From positions 59,977,641 to 60,041,640 of the forward strand of contig NC_134398.1 in assembly GCF_050003625.1 (NCBI RefSeq): DNA of 64,000 nucleotides, read 5' to 3'. Positions 22,001-32,697 of the stretch are shown here, one piece after another (position 1 is the first letter of the stretch; each line of letters begins with the position of its first letter). The DNA is from Haematobia irritans. Taxonomy: Eukaryota > Arthropoda > Insecta > Diptera > Muscidae. Position numbers and translations under genes: made by a program. The notes beneath the pieces are model-generated. The model saw only the letters and a program-made list of their open reading frames with translations. It was not told the origin of the DNA and searched no databases.

Positions 22001-22297
22001 CCCGAGTAAAAATTAAAAAAATTAATTTGATATCATTAGATCGGAAATATTGTAAGATCCAATCATATCTAATTACTATGGTATTAAATCTGATCAGATC
22101 TCAATATTGGCCCAGATATAATGTATTAGATATAATTATATCTATCCATATATTGTTGTTAGATCTCGGTATATATGGAATTACTTATAATTTTATTTAA
22201 TTCTATTTCATCATATCTGGGTATATCTGCATAGATCTGAAGGGACCATTTTTTAGATCTAATCATATCTAATTAGATCCACTAATTTTTACACGGG
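22001..22297. mobile_element. 297-bp MITE rich in AGATCT dyads
   Basis: Ends CCCGAGTAAAAATTA (left) and, read inward, CCCGTGTAAAAATTA (right). TA lies on both sides (21999-22000 and 22298-22299). The interior is filled with AGATC, GATATAAT and ATCATATCTAATTA motifs in both orientations, so the strand could fold extensively. No other copy is present in the window. Confidence 0.8.
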
Positions 22298-22299
22298 TA

Positions 22300-22680
22300 T
22301 TGCTATTGGTTCTATTTTGGAAATTTAGCCAAATTCCACAAGATTCAGTCAGAATTATTATAAAAGATGTCAAACAGACTCTCAAGTTGCAATATTACGT
22401 TTAATGGATTCTGTCATACTACGAATAACTTCTATGATCAAATGTGGCTAGAATATGGCTTTTGCAAAGAATATAAAACATCCTTGTCCAAATATTAACA
22501 CCTCATTAGCAAAACCTAGATTCGCATAATCCTTCCTATGAGGTCTCCCTAAGAAAGGATTAAAAAAGGACAAAAGTGATTACTTCGCAATAGGTGTAAA
22601 ATATTCAATTTTAAATTTTGCAATACAAAATTTTGGCAAAAACTATTCATGGTGAGCTACAACAGATGTTAGTGCAGTAG
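22300..22680. other. Intergenic DNA
   Basis: No gene or repeat recognised. Confidence 0.5.
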
Positions 22681-22683
22681 AAA

Positions 22684-23480
22684 TTGAATAAAAAAAAACA
22701 AAAACAAAATCGCAAACAAAAGGATCAAATGAGTACATTAAGGATTTATAAATACTGGTGCAACAGAAGGCTAGAATATTGTCCGGTGACAGAAAAACAA
22801 ACAACAACAACAAAATCGTCTCTTAGTGAAGTGATGCTGTACGAAAGGCATCGTTGCAAAAGCAGAAACATCAATTTCGCACTGGATTCCCGTGGTTGGC
22901 TTGCTGGCTGGCTGGTTATGATGAATACTGCTGGACCTTTTGCCTTTGTCCTGGAATATAGTGTCAAATGTGGACATAATCAAAGCAGATATACTAACAC
23001 AAATCTGTCACATCGCACAACACCATGGTCCAAGACCACTACAAACAGACAATAGCATACCGATGACACCGATGACTGGAGACCACCCGTAGATGTCCTG
23101 CTGCGTGAAAAAGGCTCGTGTTAGAGTTTAGCACAATACACAATGCCATCATCATCAATAGAGCTCTAGTGAGGCAAGACGTGCCTCTATTGATTAAAAT
23201 TGACTAGCACTAAGCGTATGAGTCGGTATGAGGGAATGTATCTCTAACATGTGAGAGTGACTGGTAGGTCGCTACTCTAGTCCTGGGGTTTGGTTTCTGG
23301 CTTCTTCTATTTGTGTGTTGAAGAGTGTTTAAAATGAAGATGTCCTGCTGACTGCCTTCTCTTTACTCTACCGTCAATAACTCTGATGTGCTGCTTTCAG
23401 TCCTGAGTATTACCAAACGATGGCTTTTGTTCGGGGTTTATTAGTCACCCCAAGTTTTATGGGTAACACAAATCTGTGGA
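22684..23480. other. Higher-complexity unknown region
   Basis: This stretch is visibly less AT-rich than its surroundings and has no match to any repeat in the window. A 123-residue plus-strand frame (22684-23055) begins Lys/Gln-rich and has no known domain, and minus-strand frames overlap it. It could be a noncoding exon or UTR, conserved regulatory DNA, or a relic of an unknown element. An inverted repeat lies at 23154-23194. I cannot assign a function. Confidence 0.4.
23154..23194. repeat. Perfect 10-bp inverted repeat
   Basis: ATCAATAGAG (23154-23163) and CTCTATTGAT (23185-23194) enclose a second, overlapping 6-bp hairpin GAGGCA-AGACG-TGCCTC. The two stems compete, so only one can form at a time. 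The stem is too short for a canonical microRNA precursor. Confidence 0.7.
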
Positions 23481-24065
23481 CTAGTATAACAAAAAATAAT
23501 AACATTTCATATCATTCTAGCAGTTTCCTTTAAGCCGATTAAATCTTTTTAATTATGATTTATTATATTCCAGTAAAAAAAATCTTAATGACGAAACTAA
23601 GACAAAATCCATAGGATACACATATCGCCAAGAATGAATGGCATCAAATTGTTTTTTTGGTTTTGATGATTTGTCGATAATGTGAAAATATTGTGACACA
23701 TTTCGATAAACAATAGAACAAAGTCAATAAAATTAAGACCTAATGATCACTGCGCAAATTACTTACAGCATATTAAAAAGAAACTTAGCATTCAATGTCC
23801 ATTGGCACATACCTAAAAAAGAAAAAAAAAATAAGAAATTCATATTAAAAAATTATATTTAAAGAAGTGATTATACAAATTGTATTATTTTATTATTAAA
23901 TTTCGAGTTAAAAATAATTAAATTTAAAAATTTGAAATTTATTATAAATCTTACAAATTGCCATTGAAGAATGACAAAGCCCTACAAGATTCAAATTAGT
24001 ACTCTACATTCTATAGCTATTATTTCTCAACCGCTCGTCCGACAGCTGAAAGATTTATTCCAGTG
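23481..24065. other. Intergenic DNA
   Basis: AT-rich sequence; no gene or repeat recognised. Confidence 0.5.
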
Positions 24066-24069
24066 AGAA

Positions 24070-24450
24070 TTGTTTACAAGCTTACAAAAGCATTTTGATC
24101 TAAAGTTATTCGTGATAGAATTCAAGCATGATAGTGTGATTTCTTTATGTTTAATTGGAAAAGAACACGTGACTATCGATAGAGTCCTCCAGCATTTAAA
24201 TCTGAATAAATCTTCTGTTTCTCGTACCATGATAGAATTCAAGCATGATAACATAGTGTGATTTCTTTATGGTTAATTGGAAAAAAACACTTGACTATCG
24301 ATAGAGAATAAATCTTCTGTTTCTCGTACCATGAATCGGTACCATGTAACTGGCAGTATTGCATCGTGTTCAAAACTTGGAAAAAATAACGGTAACAACA
24401 CCAGAAATTATCCAAAAAATATACACCAGATCAAAATCCACGCCGTAGAA
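24070..24450 (+). pseudogene. Tc1-like transposase N-terminal relic
   Basis: Conceptual translation of 24100-24380 gives a helix-turn-helix-like pattern (ISLCLIGKEHVTIDRVLQHL, then NKSSVSRTM, NRYHVTGSIAS). This resembles the paired-type DNA-binding domain and GRPR-like linker of Tc1 transposases. A 117-bp direct duplication (unit starts at 24114 and 24231, the second with a 20-base deletion and a small insertion) breaks the frame. The catalytic domain does not follow. Inactive relic; superfamily call moderate. Confidence 0.5.
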
Positions 24451-24589
24451 AACTGCTCACAAACCAGGGTCGTAAAATTTGGTACAATTGTACTTAAGTT
24501 GGTTCATTCCACTTACCGTAAGTACAATTTACTACAGTGACCTATTTGGTGCAATTTAAAATATTCAATTGTAGAAGTCCCAGCGGCAA

Positions 24590-24860
24590 TTTATAATAAT
24601 AATTGTGTCCAATAGAAATGATATTTGTTCACATTTGTTCTAATTGAATCACGAAATTAATTTTTTAATTGAAATGCATATCACACATTGATACTATCAT
24701 TTGTGTCAATTAAAAAATTAATTGAAAGTCAATTAAAAATTGATTTTGTTTCAGTTAAACAATTTGTAGTATCAATTACATTTTTAAGTGAATTTTTTTT
24801 TTAAACTCAAGTAAGGCTTTAATTGGAAAAATTTTCGTAACATTTTTTTCTGTGTGACCA
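24590..24860. repeat. AT-rich dispersed repeat
   Basis: Contains AATTGAATCACGAAATTAAT, TTTAATTGAAATGC and AGTCAATTAAAAATTGAT, related to the AT-rich tracts at 46430, 48990 and 60130. It lies between the Tc1-like relic and a mariner-like relic. Confidence 0.45.
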
Positions 24861-25084
24861 AATTACAGTCAAAGGGGATGAAAATTGTCCACTTAAAATC
24901 TGGAGTTCGGTGCATAGGGCATCCATCGACAAAAATTGTCTGATATATACCATCTGACAATAAAATACAACATTTCGCAAAATACATAATCAAAATATTC
25001 AAGATATCAAATACGGACTCCTCATAGACCATTTTTTCTATATCCTGAAATGAATTAAGAAAAAAAAAATATTCAGGATTTTAT

Positions 25085-25680
25085 GAAGTATTTCCATTGG
25101 CTCTGGGCAGACGAAACAGCTCCATCGCACTCGTTGCGTCAACAAAGAATGGCTTAAAGAGGATATTTCTCGCCTCATTTCTACCGGACAATACAGGAAT
25201 ACGATCACCTCCTAGAGCAAAATTTTTTTTTTCGACACTGAATATGTAATATGTTTGTGGCAACCATCTTATTTTCTTGGACATTACGTATCTGATTTCA
25301 ACAACCATTCTATGTTTGGCGAAAAAAACAATATTTTTGCGGCAAAAATCTTGTTTTCCACCATCCAAAAATAACATTTTCTCTAAGAGGTGTACGTGTA
25401 GCCAAAAACTATCTGGATCTCAATCCATTGGACTTTTGCGCCTAAGGTATTTTTGAGATAATGTTTGGTACCAGTGTCAGCACCCCGCCTGAAACGGGGC
25501 AAAATAATGCACCCATTTTCTTGTAGCATGTGATGGCTTTTGAAGACCATAATTCGTGCCAAAGGTAGCCAATTCGAACAAATTAGATGTTATTTTCCGA
25601 CATTTTTGCGTGCCATCCTTGGCAGTGCCACACTAAAAGCTATGGATATTCGAATTAGTCAGCGATGAAATATGTGTATA
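25085..25680 (+). pseudogene. mariner-like transposase relic (catalytic region)
   Basis: Plus-strand frames give, with frameshifts, ETAPSHSL and KEWLKEDISRLISTGQ, then after an unrelated 180-base insertion an eroded S-x-D-L-N-P-L-D-F box near 25410-25440 and an MFGTSVSTPP tail. This is the order seen around the second and third acidic residues of mariner-type transposases. It resembles the relic in the intron of gene B (40150-40790). Several stops make it inactive. The minus-strand frame 25081-25377 is a shadow. Confidence 0.5.
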
Positions 25681-25772
25681 CACTAAAAAAGCATGTCTTT
25701 ACACTAATGATTTTGGTATTGATTCCGAGCAAAGAAGCAGAGAATTGAAGCAAGGATACTTTTAAGACAGAA

Positions 25773-26240
25773 TCCACTGAACTTCTCTCTTACCACTGAG
25801 TGCTGCCCGATTCCATGTTAAGCTCAATGACAAGGGACCTACTTTTTATAGCCGAGTCGTAACGGCGTTCCACATTGCAGTAAAACCACATAGAGAATCT
25901 TTCAAACACTCAGAAATGTCACCAGGATTTAAACTGGGATATATCGATATTTCAGGCTCACTTAGACTATTCAGTTCATTGTGGTGAACTTCCACTGAGT
26001 GCTGCCCGATTCCATGTTAAGCTCAATGACAAGGGACCTACTTTTTATAGCCGAGTCGTAACGGCGTTCCACATTGCAGTAAAACCACTTAGAGAAGCTT
26101 TCAAACACTCAGAAATGTCACCAGCATTACTGAGGTGGGATAATCCAACGCTGAAAAACTTTTTGGTGTTAGGTCGAAGCAGGAATCGAACCCATGACCT
26201 TGTGTATGCAAGGCGGGCATGCTAACTATTGCATCACGGT
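25773..26240 (-). mobile_element. tRNA-headed SINE with internal 199-bp duplication
   Basis: A SINE in reverse. Its tRNA-like head is at 26165-26240 (minus strand: GATGCAATAGTTAGCATGCC, then CATGGGTTCGATTCCTGC). The body ends near 25945. A further partial body lies at 25773-25925. The two bodies share private variants (GAGTCGTAACGGCG) and lie 199 bp apart, so they arose by local duplication and not by two insertions. This copy preserves the anticodon and B-box region missing at 3938. Confidence 0.75.
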
Positions 26241-26373
26241 GTTGAAAACATCTCACATTTTTAAACGCTTTTTTTGCTTTGTTGTCAAGACGAAAAAAAA
26301 CAACAAATTGAAAGCCTTTGATCAATATTTTTTATATTCTTATCAATTTTTTTTTTCAGATTTGAAAATTTTT

Positions 26374-28915
26374 TCACTCCGACCGAGTGTTGAACATGCG
26401 TTTGTTGTCACCATAACAGATCGCCTTAGCACACACAACTATATTTGGCCATATTTGCTTGGTGTCGTTACAACCCTTGCAATTCTTCCATCGAACATTT
26501 GCCATCATAACAGCCTTCCCACGCAGTATGAGCTTGCAGGTAGCTAGGGGCATACCAACAAATTCTAGTTCCCCTGGAATATGTAAGGTAGTCCCTAGGC
26601 TTGCCAACTCATCCGCTTCACAGTTCCCCGGTATGTTCCTATGGCCAGGCACCCATATTAGGTGAATATTGTACTGCTCAGCCATCTCATTGAGAGATTT
26701 GCGGCAGTCGATGACCGTTTTCGAGTTGAGGAACACAGAGTCCTAGGATTTTATTGCAGGTTGACTGTCTGAGTATATATTAATTCTTCACATTTTTTGG
26801 AACATTACTTCTCAGTCAATTCGCCACCTCTCTTATTGCTAATATTTCAGCCTTAAAAACACTACAGTGATTAGGTACTCTTTTCGCTATTCGAAGCTCC
26901 AGGTCATTAGAATATACTCCGAACCCCACTTGTCCATCCAATTTGGAGCCATCAGTGTAGAAATCTATATATTCTTTATTCTCCGGGGTCTGTGTGCACC
27001 ACGCCTCACTGTTGGGGATTAGAGTCTCAAACTTTTTGTCGAAAAGTGGACTCGCCAAAGTGTAATCCACTACGTTAGGCACATCTGGCATTATTTTGAG
27101 GACCGAACTGTGACCGTAACCTTTTTTCGACCACAGCGATAGCTCGCGCAACCGCACAGCCGTTGTTGCAGCTGACTGTTTGGCCAAAATGTCTAAAAGC
27201 AATAGATGCAGCATGACATTAAGCGAATTTGTTCCTGTCTTGCTGAATGCGCCTGAAATACACAAACACGCCATACGCTGAACTTTATCTAAACAAGTCG
27301 GTTTCTGAAGTGACGGCCACCAGACTACAACACCATATAGCATTATAGGTCTAACCACTGCCGTGTATAGCCAATGCACAATTTTTGGTTTTAGTCCCCA
27401 CGTTTTTCCTATTGCCTTTTTGCACGAGTACAAAGCTACAGTTGCTTTTCTCGCCCTTTCTTCAATATTAAGCTTAAAGTTCAGCTTCCTGTCCAAAATA
27501 ACGCCAAGGTATTTTGCACACTCACCAAAGGGAATTTCAATACCCCCTAAGGAAATAGGCTTAACCGTGGGAGTTTTGCGATCTTTGCAGTACATGACTA
27601 ATTCTGTCTTTGCAGGATTTACCCCAAGACCATTGTCTTTCGCCCATTTCTCAGTCATCCGGAGGGCCCTCTGAATAATATCTCTGATTGTGGATGGGAA
27701 TTTTCCCCTGACTGCCAGAGCCACATCATCTGCGTATGTCACCACTTTTATCCGTTCTTTTTCTAGAGTAACCAGAAGGTTATTTATAGCAGCATTCCAA
27801 AGAAGAGGTGATAGAACTCCTCCTTGGGGAGTGCCTCTGTTCACATACCTTTGTATGTTTGCTTGTCCTAGTGTGGCTGAAATACGTCTCTTCATTAGCA
27901 GTTCGTCTAACAGCCTGAGTATACATGGATCAACATTCAGAGTTGTCAGTCCATTTAATATCGAGCTCGGATGGACATTATTGAACGCCCCTTCGATGTC
28001 TAGAAAAGCCACGATTGTGTATTTTTTGACAGATAGAGAGCTTTCAATAAAGCTGACTAGTTCATGTAGTGCGGTCTCAGTAGACCTGCCCTTCGAGTAT
28101 GCATGCTGTCGTTTCGAGAACAAACTTGAATCGATGCTAGTTCTAAGATAAATATCTATCATCCTCTCCAGAGTCTTAAGTAGGAATGAGGATAAGCTGA
28201 TTGGTCGGAAATCCTTCGCCCTCGAGTGAGAGGCTTTTCCCGCTTTAGGTATGAAAACGACTTTTGTTTCCCTCCACTTTCCTGGGATATATGATAAGTT
28301 AATACATCCTTTATATATCGCCGACAACCAGGGGATAATTTTATCAGTTACTGCTTGTAACTCCGCCGGAGTAATTCCATCAGGTCCGGGAGATTTTAAT
28401 GGTCCAAAGCTATTTAGCGCCCATCTTATTCTAGTTTCCGATACAATTTCCTCGACAGGAAACGACCGCTGAGCAACTGTGGCACCGCCAGTACATGGTT
28501 CAACCGTCTGATTTCCAGGAAAATGTGTGTTCAATAGTACCTCCAGCGTCTCCTCAGTGGACGTTGTCCAATTGCCCTCCGATGTTTTTATGAAACCTGG
28601 AGAGGAGTTGGTGGATGCTAGAACCTTCCGTAGTCTGGAAGCCTCGGACGTATTCTCAATACTGCTGCAGTAATCATTCCAAGAGTTATGCTGAGCCTTT
28701 CTCAGTTCTCGCTTGTATCCTCTCAGATTCTTCTTGTAAGCGTCCCAGTCCTCGGGGCTCTGGTGGACTTTGCCTTGTTAAAGAGCTTCCTGCAGGATTT
28801 CCTCATATTACTTAATTCCGTAGACCACCATGGTGGTCGATTTTTCCCCCTTGGCTTCCCTCTAGGGCATGCAGCTTTCAGTGAGATGTTGAACGTAAAC
28901 GAGTAATCAAACTAG
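26374..28915 (-). pseudogene. 5'-truncated non-LTR retrotransposon (RT + RNase H), decayed
   Basis: Pol region of a LINE of the RNase-H-bearing group (I/LOA-like). The long frame 28534-26816 holds the reverse transcriptase: FRPISL (about residue 109), FLDIEGAF, GTPQGGVLSPLLW and the catalytic YADD (about 267-270). After a thumb/connection region comes RNase H (FYTDGS near 526). The protein continues past an in-frame TGA at 26816, a frameshift near 26785 and a TAG near 26745 into a second RNase H segment (IYSDSQPAI, then IWVPGHRNIPGNCEADELA). Upstream, a frameshift near 28760 separates the PWWSTELSNMRKSCRK segment. Nothing of the apurinic endonuclease or ORF1 remains beyond about 28915, as expected after incomplete reverse transcription. 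Inactive. The clade is uncertain. Confidence 0.85.
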
Positions 28916-29910
28916 TTTATGATCATTCGTTTAAGTTATTGCAACCAATTCACGCCAACAATGCTATACTCAAGATTATATATCACTTCCGAGCAATATT
29001 TCTATTAAAATGAGCAATTATATCAGCGCTATGTAGAAGCTGCTCTAAACCGGGACATCGCCTACAAAAATCAGCACTGATTCGATTGTTTTGTAAGCAG
29101 TTGGTACTGTCTCTCTCCCTTACAATCCTGCTGAAATAGTGCTTCATTTTTTGCTGGGTATCACCTGCGGATAATATTTTTATCAAATACTTTTGTTTTA
29201 ATATTATATTTTATGTTATGCATCGTTTTTATTTAGTTATTTTCGGTACATATTTTTTCCATTTAAAATCTAAAAAAAAATTGAAATTGTTCGTAACTTG
29301 CAAAATCTTCTCAAAAAAACGTTCAATGAAGCGAAAACGTCAACTGGCAACGGTTAAAATCACCGCATATATAGCATTGATATTATTTGTATGGTCATTG
29401 AAATTTACATCCACATCATAAAATTTATGAGACATACTTAGAATAAGGAACATCTCATTGGGGTAAGGAAAGTTTCTAACAAATTTTAGAAGTAAACTCA
29501 AACAAAATATTTTTTTAAACTAATTTACTTTTATTTTAGCAATAAATTGCCGTACTAAACTAGAGTCTTTAGGAATTTTTTTTTTGTTCCATTTGTTTTG
29601 AAGGAAATGGGATCCTATGAAAATTTAAATTTCATGTTGATATAGAACTGGAACATAAATTTCAATGAATGAAATTCCTATTCTTAAAATTAAATATAGT
29701 GAAATATATTTTAATTTTATAAGAAAGAATGGCTCTACTATGATATGGGTAGGATAAAAACCATGTTGAATTTTATTACATTTTTTCTAAAAAATAAAAT
29801 CGATGAACTAAAACAAATTATAATTTTTTGTTTTATTTCTTTTACTTTCACATAAACACAGAAAAAAGTGAATATTTGAATCAAATATAAAAATGGTGAT
29901 ATCAATTATT
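28916..29910. other. Intergenic DNA 3' of gene A
   Basis: AT-rich sequence. Small frames (28983-29186, 29218-29421) have no recognised domain. Confidence 0.5.
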
Positions 29911-29916
29911 TTTATA

Positions 29917-29922
29917 TTTATT
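29917..29922 (-). terminator. Polyadenylation signal of gene A
   Basis: AATAAA on the minus strand, 58 bases after the stop codon of gene A. Confidence 0.65.
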
Positions 29923-29979
29923 CAGCCTATTGTGAAAATCATAATTGCAATTAGCCAAATGTAATTTTAAAATGGTAAT

Positions 29980-30832
29980 CTAACAAATAGCTTCACTTGG
30001 TATAACATCCTGGGCCAAGCCCATTATCAAGGCTACCAATTCAATCATGGATACGTTCTTCAAGGCTTTATTTAAAGGTGGCACTACCAAATATTCCAAA
30101 GCATCACTAACAGCTTCACCATTGTCTTCAAATGTTAAGCGTATAAATTCTTCAATCCATGAGTTAAAGAATTTCGAATAAATCACACTATCCATAATGC
30201 CAGTAGTTTTCGATTTGGATGTTTCCAAATCAAGCTTTACCTTAAATGACCAAATCGTTAAGCCTCCTGTTAAATTTGGTCTCAATTTAAAACTACCATG
30301 AGCACGTAGATTCATCAGTTCCAATTGGAATAGACCATCACCATGGAAACCAATAATTGGACCAAATACACCAGTGATTCCATTTAGTTTATAAGAACTT
30401 TTAGCCAAGATTGAGGGAAATTTAAAATCAAAGGTGATTTTTTGCAACACATTATTCCAATTCAAATCGACAATGTCGAATTCATTGAGGCCCGTGATGA
30501 TCAGGTTTGATAAGTTGCCTTTCAAGCTACAAATATAGGAAAAAATGACAAATTAAGAATTAATATTCCATTTTCTGGAATACATACCTCCATGTATTAA
30601 CAGCTATATTGAATTCCTTAAAATCTTCTTCGTAAGGGGCCAAAGTAGGAATTCCAGCTGGTTCGTAACCACATTTCATTTGCAGTTTAACAAATTCCAT
30701 AAAATCTCTTAAATCATCATCAAATTTCGTTCGTCCTTCAGGTTGTCGACTTTCTTCATTGGCCTGACAGGTGTTTAAGAATATCAATAAAATTACAGTA
30801 TAAATCAGAAATAAATGTCTTAATTTAAACAT
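29980..30832 (-). CDS. Gene A: secreted JHBP / group-7-allergen-like protein (263 aa)
   Basis: Two exons: 30832-30588 and 30526-29980, with a 61-bp intron (GTATGT...TTTGTAG). Joining gives NTW-S-LKGNLSN, with serine across the junction (phase 2). I chose the second Met (MFKLRHLFLI) because a hydrophobic leader follows at once, cleaved probably after QA near residue 24; an upstream Met at 30850 is possible. C54 lies in CGYEPAGIPTLAP, and the last residue is C263, so one disulfide between the ends is plausible. The body is the extended alpha/beta fold expected of JHBP-like proteins, which hold hydrophobic ligands outside cells. This is the most divergent paralogue: the usual Met-Pro before Cys is Met-Lys, and the leader intron of genes B-E is absent. 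The exact ligand cannot be deduced. Confidence 0.85.
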
Positions 30833-30894
30833 TTTTATGGTATCGTACAACTCTATGAAATGCTACCGTTTTCTGGATTATTTTAAGACAACTG

Positions 30895-30999
30895 ATTATA
30901 AGGTAAATTTAAAGTTGGTTATTAATCATGTTCACGTCAAATTAAATATTTTTGCGATTAGATTTTGCTTGTATTGTTTTTGTTTATAGATAAAGATAA
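30895..30999 (-). promoter_or_regulatory. Putative upstream region of gene A
   Basis: A weak TATA-like CTTATAAT lies at 30895-30902, about 65 bases before the ATG. Two adjacent AGATAA (GATA-type) motifs read on the plus strand at 30988-30993 and 30994-30999. The TATA call is weak. Confidence 0.4.
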
Positions 31000-31786
31000 A
31001 GCATTATTGTACCCTACGCTCCAGTTGGCACTATGCGTTTGCGTTTTGACCAACTGTCAAGAACTATATATCAAGGATGAATATTCCAAATATTCTTAGT
31101 CTATAATTTAAGTTTTTTCTCTTTGATCTAAAGATTACAGGAGTATACCGAAAGAACAATTTTGAAGGCGCATCAAAAATGAACAATTTTTAAAGCGCAT
31201 CATAGATGGTAAACGCATTTAAAATCTCTTTATTTTAGCGAAATTTGTTCTTAATTTTATGTAAATTTAAATGTAATCAGTGATTTAGTGCGAAATCAAA
31301 TACTAACAGTTAAAGGTGAGTATTAAGTTCGAGTTTAGCCGCTAAAATCGCTAAAGTGAAAACTAAATCTGTAAGAAAAATGCATGAAATTATACGTATT
31401 TGTTGCAAATTTTATTACAACTTGATGGGGAATAGCCCAGAGCAAAATTTTCACAAATTTTGTATTCCTTAAATTGGATTATTAAAGAAAAGTAATCGTG
31501 AAAAAATGACGTTTTTAGCGGCTAAAGTCGAACTTAATACCCACCTTAAGGCAAAACTCTTTGGATCCAAGTGAGCCTTTTTTAACGTAGAAGTAGCATT
31601 TTTATCCGAATATGTTTTTAAAATCTAAATTTTTTCGTTAAAATAAAAACATTTTAATTAAACGGAATTTCATAATCTTTGATTTAAATATTTTCATAAA
31701 ATTTTCAAATTTGCATCATTCCGTTAAAATTTCCTTAAAGTAAAGGAACACATTTCAGATATAAATAAATTATCTGCACTGTTAAA
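31000..31786. other. Intergenic DNA
   Basis: AT-rich sequence without recognised gene or repeat. Confidence 0.5.
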
Positions 31787-32050
31787 AAAATATGTTTTTC
31801 ATATGTTCCGATATAAACAAAATGTGTTTCGGGCACAATTTTTAAACACAATATATGTAAGTGCAAACATGCAATGTTCCTAAACTAACACTAAATGTTT
31901 GGGACACATATGTTAATATGTTAGAATATATTATGTTTGGGCATGAATGTTTAATAAAAATAATATGTGTGAATGTAAACATATATAAATTTACAAATTT
32001 CGAGTAAACATATATATGTTGTGATATTTTATTCAGAGAGCGACAGAGAA

Positions 32051-32070
32051 AGAGAGAGAGAGAGAGAGAG
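32051..32070. repeat. (AG)n microsatellite
   Basis: Ten uninterrupted AG units, within a wider purine-rich stretch (32038-32100). Confidence 0.9.
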
Positions 32071-32417
32071 TATAGAGAAAGAAATAGAGATGGAAACCGG
32101 GAGGGTTGACGAAAGAAATCAACACAGCGAGAGAATGAAAAGAGAGCAATTTCTGTGAAACCGCTTGTATGTTGTTTTTATGATAAGGCCAAAAATTTGA
32201 TATGCTTAAATCTAAATATTATTTAATTTGAATATTAGAATGAGTATTCGAAGTAAAGAGAATAGACATTCGGAACGAAGAGAATAGACATTTGAAAAAA
32301 AAACCGGCATGTGTTTTCGTCTTGAGAGCAGCATTTTATGTATGTGTGGACATGTGTTTTGTTTATCATTTTGGCATTATGGGCACAGTTTTTTTTCTTG
32401 GTTCGTTAAAAGAAATC

Positions 32418-32640
32418 GGAACGTAGCTAACCACTGCTCCACGTGGCCAACAAATGTATGTTTCTGTTAAATAATGTTATGCTTTCATGGGCTCGTGGGC
32501 GCTGCAAACTATGGTATATAAATGTAACTTATAACGATAATTGTCTATTTGTGACTATAACAGCTACGTAGCCCAGTGGTAGTGTATTGGGTTACAAATT
32601 GCATGGTTCCCGGTTCGATTCTCCGTCCAGGCGAAAGGTA
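32418..32640. ncRNA. Paired tRNA-like core in element Z
   Basis: A reversed, decayed module 2 (ACGTAGCTAACCACTGCTCC, 32425-32450) is followed by a forward module 1 at 32563-32640 (TAGCCCAGTGGTAG, then CCCGGTTCGATTCTCCG). The flanks on the module 1 side match those of element W (9300-9430 in reverse), so this is a homologous core and not an independent tRNA gene. Confidence 0.6.
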
Positions 32641-32697
32641 AAATTTAAAAAAATTATAAAATTGAATAATTTCTTCAACATTATTTGTATTACAGAA

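Noticed and set aside
22684..23055. 123-residue frame as a protein-coding gene
   Set aside because: No homology recalled, a Lys/Gln-rich low-complexity start, overlapping frames on the other strand, and no splice or promoter evidence; retained only as an unknown region.
23154..23194. MicroRNA precursor
   Set aside because: The stem is 10 bp with a 21-base loop that forms an alternative hairpin; far shorter than a canonical precursor.
25081..25377. 98-residue minus-strand frame
   Set aside because: The opposite strand carries a recognisable mariner-like transposase relic; the minus frame is a shadow.
27363..28151. Plus-strand frames opposite the retrotransposon
   Set aside because: They are antisense to the reverse transcriptase coding sequence and have no domain.
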